Source: Paragordius varius (lineage: Eukaryota; Nematomorpha). Taken from it: a stretch of 64,000 nucleotides of DNA. This document shows, one piece after another, positions 50,772-60,701 of the stretch; position 1 is the first letter of the stretch, and the number at the start of each line of letters is the position of its first letter. The stretch lies in assembly GCA_964247055.1 (NCBI GenBank), contig OZ176055.1, forward strand, positions 1,426,001-1,490,000. The letters are read 5' to 3'. The position numbers were made by a program, and so were the translations under genes. The notes beneath the pieces were generated by a model, which was given only the letters and a program-made list of their open reading frames with translations, was not told where the DNA came from and ran no database searches.

Positions 50772-51106
50772 ATTTCATAATTTTATTTTATTTATATTAA
50801 GGTCAAAATTACTCCTCATGTTTCTGGGTTTACAATGGCCAAATTGGTATTTTCTATTTCATTTTTGTTGTTTGGACATTTAAAATTAATTATATTTATG
50901 TTTTTTTGTGTTTGTATTAATTTTTTTTCATTGAATTTCAATTTAAACTAATTCTTATTGAAATGCTTCAATCGTTTTATTTAATCTTATTGATATGCTG
51001 TATATTTTTAAACATATAGGTTAATAAAGTGTTTTTAGCCAATCTTGAAAAGTTTGAAAAGGGTAAACCCTTAAACGGACTCATAGACTGGAAAAAAGGA
51101 TATTAA
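47745..51106 (+). CDS. GhrA-type D-2-hydroxyacid dehydrogenase, right copy, 11 exons, about 327 aa
   Basis: Exons 47745-47841, 47863-48000, 48026-48066, 48093-48226, 48270-48349, 48426-48513, 48770-48890, 48969-49036, 49364-49448, 50802-50846, 51020-51106. Phases agree and total 984 nt. Same family and fold as its neighbour: NAD(P)H-dependent reduction of glyoxylate, hydroxypyruvate or a related 2-keto acid. Rossmann GFGDIG at 156-161; catalytic Arg 242 (IGRGD), Glu 271 (FSQEP) and His 290 (TPHVSG) with the family spacing; C-terminus GKPLNGLIDWKKGY. Introns 1-4 are 21, 25, 26 and 43 nt, while intron 9 (1353 nt) is swollen by repeats. Exons 4-11 have exactly the lengths of the paralogue's (134, 80, 88, 121, 68, 85, 45, 87), proving a duplication. 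Both copies look intact; the substrate of each is unknown. Confidence 0.93.
49622..49875 (+). repeat. G-rich-ended interspersed repeat in dehydrogenase intron 9
   Basis: Starts CAGTAGAGGCGTAGCTAAGG followed by a G-rich run and GGCGCCATAG; near its end ATGCACCGGGCGCCAG. The inverse of the first motif is at 13,320. Probably a non-autonomous DNA element; ends are approximate. Confidence 0.5.
50331..50627. mobile_element. MITE family C, copy C4
   Basis: ATATATATCATTTACAATTC at the left, then units CTTAAACAATTCAAATTCACC; the right arm has TTGAATTGTTCAAGGGCGAA. Ends near GCTATATATA. In intron 9 of the right dehydrogenase. Confidence 0.82.
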
Positions 51107-51226
51107 AACCTACAACATTGAAAATTAAATTGCAGTGCAAATTACCCTTAAAATTTTCTAGTCAAACAAAATTACAACGATGTGATGTACCCCATATTAT
51201 TAGAGCCAAATTTTTATAAATTTATT

Positions 51227-51417
51227 TACATAGTAAGTATTTATATTGCTATAAAGTTATTAATTATTGCCAAATAGCTTATGCAGCAAAGAGAATTATT
51301 ATTGGCTAATAATAGTAAAAAGGGAAAAAATAACTATAAGCCAATAATACTGCTCTTTGTTGTATATACCATATGCCAATAATAACTTTCTGGGAATGTA
51401 TACTTACTCATACTGTC
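51227..51417. mobile_element. MITE family D, copy D2
   Basis: Palindromic arms AAAGTTATTAATTATTGCC and CCAATAATAACTTTC, right terminus ATACTTACTCATACTGT. The left terminus has drifted. Just downstream of the right dehydrogenase. Confidence 0.82.
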
Positions 51418-51622
51418 AACTAATATGAAAATAGTTTTAAAACATTTCAAAACCATACAATTATTTATTAAATAATAATTAAATAAATTCCTATGGCAAT
51501 ATATGCGCACACATTCTTATATTTGAAAAACCATTTATTAATCATATGTAAGCTTTATATTTTTTTCGATTTAATTGTTCCAGCTAAATAGTTTAAACGT
51601 TTTTAATAACCAAAATTTAACT

Positions 51623-51887
51623 TACAGTAAAAACGACAAAAAGTAAAGCTATAAAGACAAATATTACATTACTAAAAGAGAAAAGACAGACATATTTTTC
51701 ATAAATAAATTGTTTTATAAAATATCAAAGTATGAAATAGAAATATACATTGGTAACACAATCAAATGTATTTTATGATTGTAATTAAATTAATTACATG
51801 GGGAAAACTAAGGTTCAAATATGGTTTTCTTTAGAAAAAATATTTATCTTTTACGTTTTGGCTGTATAATTTTAATTTTTACTTTAT
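51623..51887. mobile_element. MITE family A, copy A5
   Basis: TACAGTAAAAACGACAAAAA at the left, TTTACGTTTTGGCTGTATAA and TTTTAATTTTTACTTTATA at the right. Central GATTGTAATTAAATTAATTA as in other copies. Confidence 0.75.
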
Positions 51888-52201
51888 AAGTAAAGGCATA
51901 TGTCATTTATAAATATTTTGATTCAGCCCCCAAAATTCCTTTTTGAAACTTATTAAACTACGCACGGCTTTATAACATTATTTTGAAATAGTTGTAGAAA
52001 TTTAATAATGTTAACAAAAAACGTTTTCATATATTTAAGTTAATTTTTATATAGTAACGACAACTATTTATAGACCGAATCGGTAATTTAAATAAAAGGG
52101 TCTTTAATTTACATGTCTATTGCCATGTATAAAATTTTACGTTTTTACATTAATTTAATACTATTGTTTCTCCACAATTTTCAAGGAAAAGTAACTGATG
52201 T

Positions 52202-52236
<35 letters not shown>

Positions 52237-52255
52237 AGCCCACTAAAATACCGAA

Positions 52256-52519
52256 ATGGCCTCTAATAGTTCTATGTATGTTAGAAGTATTCATTGGGAA
52301 CAATTCAAAACACCATTCAATCAAATGTCAACTTTAGATCTCGAATCAAAAATTCAAGGGGTAATACAAAGTCTAAACTTAATTGTGTATCACGGGTTAA
52401 TAGGTGTATTACTACTGTTTGATATTTTTGAAGACTATCCTATTGTATTTTATACCATTTTGGGTGAATGTTCAGAAAATATGTCAATTTCAATTTCAAG
52501 ATTAATAGTTTTGGCATAA
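52256..52519 (+). CDS. 87-codon open frame, unidentified
   Basis: Starts MASNSSMYVRSIHWEQFKTP and continues NQMSTLDLESKIQGVIQSLN before a hydrophobic second half (LIGVLLLFDIFEDYPIVFY). The first 35 residues look like real coding sequence. After them, GTAATAC could be a donor. I cannot place it. It may be the first exon of the unidentified gene further right, or a relic of a mobile-element protein. Confidence 0.3.
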   Translation: MASNSSMYVRSIHWEQFKTPFNQMSTLDLESKIQGVIQSLNLIVYHGLIGVLLLFDIFEDYPIVFYTILGECSENMSISISRLIVLA

Positions 52520-52831
52520 AGTATTTATTTTAAGTGAGCTCCTTATTATATAATATTAGCCAATAAAATTCGACATAATATATTTATATAAAATATTTTA
52601 TATTCCATTTTTAGGGATGTAACATCAAAACTAAATAAAATACGGCAAAATGTTTGAAATCAGGTGTTTTCCATTTTAAATTTTTGAATATATTCGTCTA
52701 AAAGGTAATGAGAAAGCATATTTTTATATTTGGCTGTAAAGTTTCACACACAATTAATATCAAAATTTGTAATTTGAAGCAGAAATATTATTTAATTGTT
52801 AACCATGTCTGCCGATATAGAGTTTTTCAAA

Positions 52832-53076
52832 TATAAAAATTAATATTAGTCAGACAAAACTTAAAAACATAAAGACATATTTTTTACAAAACCTTTTTTA
52901 AAAATTAATTTTTTTAATTATAACTTTATGTTTTATAATGCAAAGTATGAAATAGACATGTAAATTGGTAACAATCAATTATTTTATATTTATAATTCAA
53001 TAATTTACTTAGAGTAAGGTTCAAGAAATATACATGTCACTTCAATAATTTGTCTGTATAGTTTCAATTTTTATCA
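52832..53076. mobile_element. MITE family A, copy A6 (decayed)
   Basis: Left AGTCAGACAAAACTTAAAAA, centre ACTTAGAGTAAGGTTCAAG, right AATTTGTCTGTATAGTTTCA to TTTTATC. Both outer ends have drifted. Confidence 0.6.
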
Positions 53077-53477
53077 GACCACAAGTATTTTATATCTACG
53101 AATCAATGTTTCCATTATGTCTATATGTAGTCGATTTAATAAATAATACGTAAAAATCGATAACCCAAAATAGGTGAACTAATAGGCACCTAAGTAAATA
53201 ATTATAAACAATTAATTTAACAATTTATAGATAAATTTTAAGACACATTTTAAATATTTTATATTTTTTTAAGAAAATAAATTAGCCATGATGTTTTTAG
53301 TTAAAATTGGAGAAATAATTTTTTTCATATTGTTGATTGCCATTATACCGTTTTATTCGGTCGAGAGGTTTACTAATTTTATATTTTTATAATTTTTATC
53401 ATCGCTGTTATAACTCTTTTAACAATGCATTTTTTTAAAAAAATCAAGAAATTCCTAAAAACTTTTTAACTTGATAT

Positions 53478-53790
53478 AATATACCATTTACAATTCAAAT
53501 TCACCCATGAACAATATATATTCACCCTCCAATAATTCGAATTCACCCTAAAATAAATTATGCGTTTTTTAAGATTAAAAATTAGATTTATTTTTTAATA
53601 TTTTTAAAATAGGAAATTCTGTTTAAAATTAATATAATACTGAAAAAATAATATATGTCGTAAAAATATATTCATATTAATGATGAGTCGTTATATCGAA
53701 AAAACATAATTTATTTTTAGGGTGAATATGAATTGTTCGAGGTGAATTTGAATGGTTCAAGGGTAAATTTGTGTTGTAGATGGTATATAT
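53478..53790. mobile_element. MITE family C, copy C5
   Basis: ATATACCATTTACAATTCAA to GTAGATGGTATATAT. Both arms carry the 21-nt TTCAAATTCACCC-type units; the centre holds the AATACTGAAAAAATAATA stretch shared with other C copies. Confidence 0.85.
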
Positions 53791-54013
53791 ATTATATTCT
53801 GGTAATGTTCCCGCTTTAAGCTTAAATTTGTCAAATGTAATAAAACTAATAAATTTTTACTATGCTTTTTTTTGGTCAAAAATTGACGTCCTAATTATTG
53901 ATCTTCTGGAGGAGGCCTAAATATAAATCACTTCAAATAAATCGTATTATGCAAGATTTTGTCTTAAAATATATCAAAATATATCCAATAGCAAAAATGA
54001 TATTAGAGTTAAT

Positions 54014-56300
54014 AATGAGAAATGGACAAAACCCACAAGAGCCATGAATCCCGCCATGGTAGAAACGATATGCAACATTGAAATCATCAAAAATACCCAA
54101 TTGCAAAAACCATCCAAAATACCTACCAAGGAAATAATTGGGAAAGTTCATATGGTTGGACCCTTCATCGAACTCAAGGCTAATGGGACATCTTTTATTG
54201 GTTTACGGGCTGTCAGAGAGGCTTATGCCATTGTTTATAATTACTTTTTTGGTGCTAATACACGAAGTATTTACTTTTTCAATGCTATATATCATGAACT
54301 AAGAGAGTTTTTTTCAAAAAGAATAAGGCCATGTGAATGATTCATGTGTGTAGGGTACTGGCCCAATACCTATAAAACTCTATGTTATTGTTTACCTTTC
54401 AAGTTTTTTAAGTTACGACGGTTTAAAAAAATTCAATATTTCTGACTTAAATTCTCCGCCATAAAACATTCAGAATATTTGAGTAAGTCACTTGAGAATC
54501 TGTTGTGCCGGCTTGTTAACCGAAATGCCTGTCAAGGCTTATTCAGGTGGCCGTAAGTATTTAAAACAATATTGTAAAAACGCATAAAACATTCAAAATA
54601 TTTGAGTAATTCATTTGAGAATTCGTTGTGCTGGCTTGTTTACAGAAATGCCTGCAAGGCTTATTCAGGTGGCCGTAAGTATTTAAAACAATATTGTAAA
54701 AACACTTAAATACTTAGATACTTTTGGAATGCCATACCTTTTATATATTTTACGAAATAAATGATTCATCAATTACAATTCATTCTTTAAAAAAAATCAG
54801 TTTTCTCATTAGTATTTATTTAAAAAGACGTCGCCTGAAGAAATTAATACCCTAAAATTTTGTTTTTCAAAATAAACTATATGTGTATTGTGCCATATAC
54901 AGTGTGAGTAAGTATACCTTGCAAGAAAGTTATTTATTGCCGAATAGTGAATACAACAAAGGGCAGTATTTTTGGCTAATAGTAAAAAGTGGAAAAAATT
55001 ACTATAAGCCAATAATACTGCCCTTTGTTGTATATGCTCTTTCATGGCAATAATTAATAACTTTCATACATACCCATACTGTATAATTATATTTTAGATT
55101 ATACAAGCCCGCTGCCTACACCCTTTCTTATTTCGCGTAATTTCTATGAAAACGGGAATCAGGTTATGGATCACAGAGAACACAATACGATCGAACAGGA
55201 GATTGGTTGTATCTTTAGTTTTTGCCGTAAATTGTATCAAATAAGTTTTATGATTCAAGCTTCTGACCAAGTTCCACTCCCTACGGATCATAGGGTAGCA
55301 TACGTTTAACTTTTTTTGTTTCGCGAAAGAAATGGATAATAATGAGGAATAAATTCACAATTTTATTTGATTATGTATAAACCATCTTATCAGACACAAG
55401 ATATTAGATTACAAAATTAGCAATATAATATATTATCTTTATATATGTACATTATAAATCTAAACTTTCTCAGCCGTTTACTTAAAAACAAAATCTAGAT
55501 GTGAAGTTAAATATGTTTAAGACATGCAAAACCCATATTCCCAATCTCAATTATATAAAGTTATAAGGCTTAAAAATTATATCTGATCTTTAGAAAAAAA
55601 TGATAGATGATGGGCCTTATTTTCATTTTTACTGTAAAATCAAATGTTCCAGGTAATAATAATTTCTATATATATAACCTGTGTTCTAATTTTAGCTTAG
55701 TATGCAACTCAGATCTCCCAAATATTATTATGCCCTACCGTTTACGGGTTGGATTGTCAATGTGGTGGATAGTGGGGACGAACACGAGAAATTAGAAAAA
55801 ATTTTATCTGAAACATTTGGGATCCATGTGGAAAAAGCTAATTATTTCATTGCAAGTTATGATAGGTCGGTTTCTTTTTTTATACCCTATTTTTGATTTT
55901 TTATTAAAAGTATGTTAAAAACTTATATTAAAAACTGATACAGATAAAACTTAAAAACTAAAAGACAAAAATATAATTATAAGACAAACATACTTTTTTA
56001 AAACAACTGATTGTTAATACACAAATTAAGTAATTTCAATTTCGAAATATATTATTGAGTGATTAACGATTTCACGTCTTTGTTTTTTTATATTGAAACC
56101 CAAAATAATTATATTAAAAAATGATTGTCTTTTTAAAAAACTATTTGTCTTTAAGTTACATTTTTTGTCTGTCTGTATAAATACAATTTTGTCTTTATTT
56201 TATTTCTTTTTTAGTCCTGGAAAATTGTTTAATCGGAAATTTGAGATTTGGATTGAAGCCCAGGAAGAGGATTTACCGAAAGTTTGCACAAGTTATTGAA
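54014..56300 (+). CDS. Unidentified multi-exon gene (partial model)
   Basis: Four plus-strand segments look like exons. (a) About 54014-54340, after an acceptor GATATTAG, reading NNEKWTKPTRAMNPAMVETI and then KVHMVGPFIELKANGTSFIG. (b) 55098-55303, after ATTTTAG, reading YTSPLPTPFLISRNFYENGN and HNTIEQEIGCIFSFCRKLYQ. (c) About 55700-55863, after TAGCTTAG, reading WIVNVVDSGDEHEKLEKILS, ending at an AG/GTCGGT donor. (d) About 56214-56300, joined in phase to (c), reading RKFEIWIEAQEEDLPKV. All are clearly richer in G+C and codon structure than their flanks. I could not make b-to-c phases agree, so an exon or a sequence error is missing. In (d) another frame stays open past the stop (SLHKLLKNDNIKFCLCDLKK), suggesting a one-base error or a late frameshift near 56,277. 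No family was recognised. Segment (a) may belong to a different gene. Confidence 0.45.
54460..54705. repeat. Two 123-bp tandem repeats
   Basis: 54460-54582 and 54583-54705 are about 90% alike. The best-kept part is AAATGCCTG(T)CAAGGCTTAT followed by TCAGGTGGCCGTAAGTATTT. That core looks like a small exon ending in a GTAAGT donor, repeated twice. It lies inside the unidentified gene, so a duplicated mini-exon is one reading. Confidence 0.8.
54898..55083. mobile_element. MITE family D, copy D3
   Basis: TACAGTGTGAGTAAGTATAC at the left; right end CATACCCATACTGTA. Inner arms ACAACAAAGGGCAGTATT and AATACTGCCCTTTGTTGT are perfect inverses. Just upstream of exon (b) of the unidentified gene. Confidence 0.88.
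55918..56197. mobile_element. MITE family A, copy A7 (decayed)
   Basis: ACTGATACAGATAAAACTTA at the left; TTTTTGTCTGTCTGTATAAA at the right. Fills most of the intron between exons (c) and (d) of the unidentified gene. Confidence 0.6.
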
Positions 56301-56529
56301 GAATGACAATATAAAATTTTGTTTATGTGATTTAAAAAAATTGAACAATATTCAACAAATATTTACAACAATATCCTATTATATTCACCATTGCAATTAA
56401 TTACATAATAATCCTTTTTTTGCCAAAATAATATTACTTTAAAGCATGGCTATCAACATATACCGCCCAACGGGCCGCCAGCCCTCCGAAATATTTTGCA
56501 GACTGTGAAAAACTTAAAACATTACTAAA

Positions 56530-56775
56530 TAAATTTGAAATTGAGAGAATCACGCATTATATATTATGAAAATTTTTTAAAATTGTGCTACAATGCATAT
56601 ATGATAAAAATATATATTTTAATTTTCGACTTTTATATTGAAAAGTCCTTATCGAAAAACTTTTCAATAAAAGTCGAAAATTGATATTTTCATCATATAA
56701 GCATTTTAGCTTAATTTTATAAAATTTATTAAATAAATACGTGTTTCATAATATGTGTATTTTCTCTAAATCGTA
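56530..56775. mobile_element. Palindromic MITE
   Basis: Arms of about 115 bp meet at CTTATCG: TTTTCGACTTTTATATTGAA on one side and TTTTCAATAAAAGTCGAAAA on the other, with outer arms TATATTATGAAA and TTTCATAATATG. Not alike to families A-E. Confidence 0.8.
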
Positions 56776-58511
56776 TGCATGATTTTTCTTAACGTCTTTC
56801 CAAAGTAGACAAACTAACAAAAATTGTGAAACACATAGTAATTAAATTGTGTTCCTATTGTTCACAATCCTATGTTTGAAATCTAATAAAATATATATTG
56901 ATGCCCATATATATATATTCGAACGGGGCCCGCCTAATTTTATGAGCCCAAAATACAGCCCGCTAAGCATTTATTGAGAATTAGAAGAATTCAAAAATAA
57001 TTAAAATGCAAAGCGAGACAATTTTTAAATAATTTAAGGAAATCGAAAAAATTTAGCCTGCGGTACTTTAAATTATTAATAATAGATATTTTCAAATCTA
57101 TAAAAAATTTTTTGAAGTTCTTGTGAATTAACGTTGGTGTGTTGTGTATATTTTCGTCCTTAATTAGTTGAAAACATAACAAGGCACTACGATGGCAAAA
57201 ATTTTTGAATATCAATAAAATTTATATTATTTAATTTTCAAATTGGTAATATATGCAAATATCGAAATTATTACAAACAAAAAAATTTGTCCAAAATATT
57301 ACATAGTTAATTTTTTAAAAAATTTTATGGAATTATAATTATATCTTAATTCTTTGAATCTCAGGGATCAAACTGGATAAATCATAATTTAATTTATGCA
57401 AATTTTATTTTACAATTTTTATTCCCAGTGGAGGTACAACATGTCAAAATTTTTAATATAAAATTAATAGGACTCTTTTGATTTTTTTACGTAAAATATT
57501 TAAAATATAAGTTTGTTAAAATTATTGCATAATTAAGGATCTTACAAAGTTAGCATAATTTTTTTCATTCATTAAAATGTTTCGACTTAAAGCAAAGAAC
57601 TAAAAATAATAGCGTATACTTTGGAATTATTTTAAGTTAAACACCTTTTTATAAAAATTAAATAAAAAGTACCTTTTGGCGTGTTAAATACGCCAGAAAT
57701 TAGAATATATAATGGTGGTCACGTTTCTTTGCTAAAAAGCAATGATATACCTTAGGGGTTAAAATTTCAAACTTTTCAAAAAATTAATTCAAATTACCAG
57801 CTGATAATTTAAAAATTAAAAGCTATATTTTAGTTATATAGTTAATTTTAAAGATAATATATATATATATGTTGTTTCTGAATTGCAAATATATTTGATG
57901 GCAAAAACTTTAAGAAAATATATTAACTGTTGTTAATAAAACAGTTATGCGCTTAAAAGGCATAGAATGCAAATTATTCGATTTAGACCAATATCATCGC
58001 TATTTTAAGTTATATAAATTTTGAAATTGTCTCATGGGTGAACTTTAACGATACTGAAGTGTTTAACATATTTCAAAATTATGCGCAAAAATAAATTTAT
58101 ATATGATTGTACAAAATTTTCATAAATTGGCGGAAAAAATTTGATATGAATAATTTAATTTTATGATTTTATTTTGAATGTGCTTTACCAGCCATGAAAT
58201 GCATTCCTTTGAATTTTCCCTATATCATAGAATTTAAAATACTCTGGAATCGTTAAATCATGGAATGAAGTGTTATATAAGAAATAAAGCTCAGTGTTAT
58301 GATTTCGAATAAGTATATGAAATTTTAGCTCAATATCCTAAAACATGTAGAAGGTGCTATATATCACAAAAGAGCAAAAACAAGTAAAAATATTTTAAAC
58401 TTGGCTTAATTTTGTAATTAATATAAATATTTATTCTAACTATAAAACAATTTTTATTGAAATAATGGCTAAAATTGAAATTTATTTATTTCAATTTAGA
58501 GGCTAAAGAAA
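56776..58511. other. Intergenic, no gene seen
   Basis: Very AT-rich. No supported exon or named repeat. Reading frames are short and biased to Phe/Ile/Lys/Asn as expected by chance. Confidence 0.45.
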
Positions 58512-60459
58512 TACAGTAAAAATGAAATTATACGTGGACAAAACGGTTAAATCAAAGACAAATATTTGTTTCTAAAAGAACCATACTTTTTTACTCGCAA
58601 TCATAAATGGGGTCGGGAACTACAAAAGTTTAATAAGCCATGATTTATATATATAGGAAAAATTGAGTTAACGACCCCAACAAATATAAAAGAAAAACAA
58701 TAGTTTCTACGAAATAGCACTAGATAATATCTATCAGGATTATTTCGGTTTTAAGAGATTGACAAAAATCAATCTACATTTTTTATAAATTTCTATGACA
58801 TTTTCTGATTCATAGTAAAATATATACTAGCTGGCCCTGTCACGCTTCGCTGTGACGTAGTCTCACCGATAATTATTCTTAATAATTTAAATAAAGAGTT
58901 AATGGAGATCAAAAATAAAAAACATATATAATAAAAAGAATGTCTTTAATTCCTTTACGGGTTTTTGCATAGGCTCAATATTGTTTACTCGAAATTGACT
59001 ATTTAAACTGTCCCTTATTAAAGTTAATATTCAAAAATTGGATTATTTAAAGATTTTCGTTTTACGAAATCATGGTCAAAAGTTCTATTATCAAGTGTTC
59101 CCACACAAGGGATATAAAAAGTAAATTATTTGTGGTCCCTTTTTAAAGGAAAGAATGATATTATACAAATTCCCCAGATTTGTGTTTAACTGAACTCGTA
59201 TGGCTTCTTAAGTTTTTTGCTGCAAAACTACGCCATTTTGTATGGCTCAGTTTTAAATCGGTAGATCCCTACCTATAGACCTATATGGAAAAGCGCTGAA
59301 TTAAATTCTTTGCCTTTATGGGGCAAATATTTGGAAACATTTTTGATACCATTGTCTCATGGATTATTCGAAAAAATACCCTAGACTAAATAATCGTTAT
59401 ATGATGGCGTATTTTTAGGGCATTAAGGCCCCAAATTAACGGCTATTAAAAAACCCGACCTTGATTTTTACATAGTTACGGGTAAAATATCGAGCTTTTA
59501 ATGAGCTCATATGGCTTCATAAATTTTCTGTAAATTAGCTTCAAAACAATGCAATTTCTATATAGTGGCGGTTCTTGGCGGCTATCTGTTTACCCAGCAG
59601 CCAATATTAAAAAACGCAAGACTAAAATTTTTGCCTTTTAACAGGGAATATACCTGGAATCCTCATTAAATTTTAACGTTCTATTACCCTGGGCAAAAAA
59701 TTATTTAGTTTTTTTTTTGAAAAAATGGCATTTTACGGGGGGAGCGGGTAAAAAAAGAGCCAAAATTAAAAAAGTAAGCCGACTATGTTCGCCGCAATCG
59801 AAAATAGGTAAAAAAATCATATTTGAAATCGACCAGCAAGTTTTCCGGAAATTGTCGCAAAGACACGATTTTTGTGGACTTGTGTTTTCAAAAAAAACCG
59901 TTTTTGACACGGGGTGGGCCCGAACTGGGGGCCTAATCTAAAAAAAGGCGAAGCTATTGTCGGGGCATTCATTAATGATTATATTTTTTGACATTTGGAT
60001 TTGTATGGGTCTACCGGTTTTCCGGATACAAATCACAATAGCATTTGTTATTTTTATAAATATATATGATCGCAATAGAAATGCTTATATATACAGTCCT
60101 TCAGAACCAGAAGGTTTTATGATATATTTATCTACGATGATTGCTATTTTTCTTTATAACAATAATTTTAAAAGTTAAAAAACATTTTTGTTAAATTGTA
60201 TTTTCACTCTAACCCCATAATTTTGCTACGCGAATCCAAATGGGGCCGCGACCCATAATTTAAGAAGCCCTGATATAAATTATTAGATTACAATCGTAAA
60301 TTACATAATTAATTGTGTTACTTCTCTATTTTCTAATTACCAAATAATAACAAAAAGTTAAATTAAAAAATCAAGTGTAAAATAGTATAGCGGTCTTTAA
60401 AATAAATTTGACTTTATTTCTTCACGTTTTGTCCGTATAGATTTAATATTTTCTGTATA
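58512..60459. mobile_element. MITE family A, copy A8, split by nested insertions
   Basis: The left part (58512 to about 58590, TACAGTAAAAATGAAATTAT) and the right part (about 60284-60459, CACGTTTTGTCCGTATAGAT to TTTCTGTATA) are the two halves of one family A element. Other repeats have entered between them: two hAT-like ends at about 58,600-58,652 and 60,238-60,283, with the family F copy inside. Confidence 0.7.
58829..60060 (+). repeat. Interspersed repeat family F, longest copy
   Basis: Begins ACTAGCTGGCCCTGTCACGC then TTCGCTGTGACG and runs to about GGTCTACCGGTTTTCCGGAT. The second half matches the window start (1-720) block by block. It contains loosely repeated modules of about 170 bp with CATATGGCTTCATAAATTTT-like cores. 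No protein domain recognised. Confidence 0.65.
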
Positions 60460-60574
60460 TAAAAGGGTAAATGAGATATATTTTTAAAATTCAACCCTAG
60501 TAAAGTGTTAAATTTTTATTAAGTCCATTTGATTCAAATAAGACATGCCATAATTTATTATATTTATTAATCTA

Positions 60575-60580
60575 TTTATT
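60575..60580 (-). terminator. Polyadenylation signal of Pax6
   Basis: AATAAA on the minus strand about 120 nt past the Pax6 stop; two more AATAAA copies lie at 60554-60568. Confidence 0.45.
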
Positions 60581-60701
60581 AGCATATGGACACAATAAAC
60601 TATTTCAACCTGCTAAAATTAATTTTTTGAAAAAAATAAATAACTTTAAAATTGGCACACGATATAAAAATGTTAACACATTTTAGCTATATATAATAAA
60701 T

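Noticed and set aside
52256-52519. LINE-type protein fragment
   Set aside because: IHWEQFKTPFNQMSTLDLES vaguely resembles linkers of jockey-type proteins, but no reverse transcriptase motif or flanking element was found, so I list it as an unidentified frame.
54460-54705. Spliced-leader RNA gene array
   Set aside because: A GTAAGT donor after a short conserved segment recalls SL genes, but there are only two copies, no Sm-site-like sequence follows, and the unit is short; kept only as a tandem repeat.
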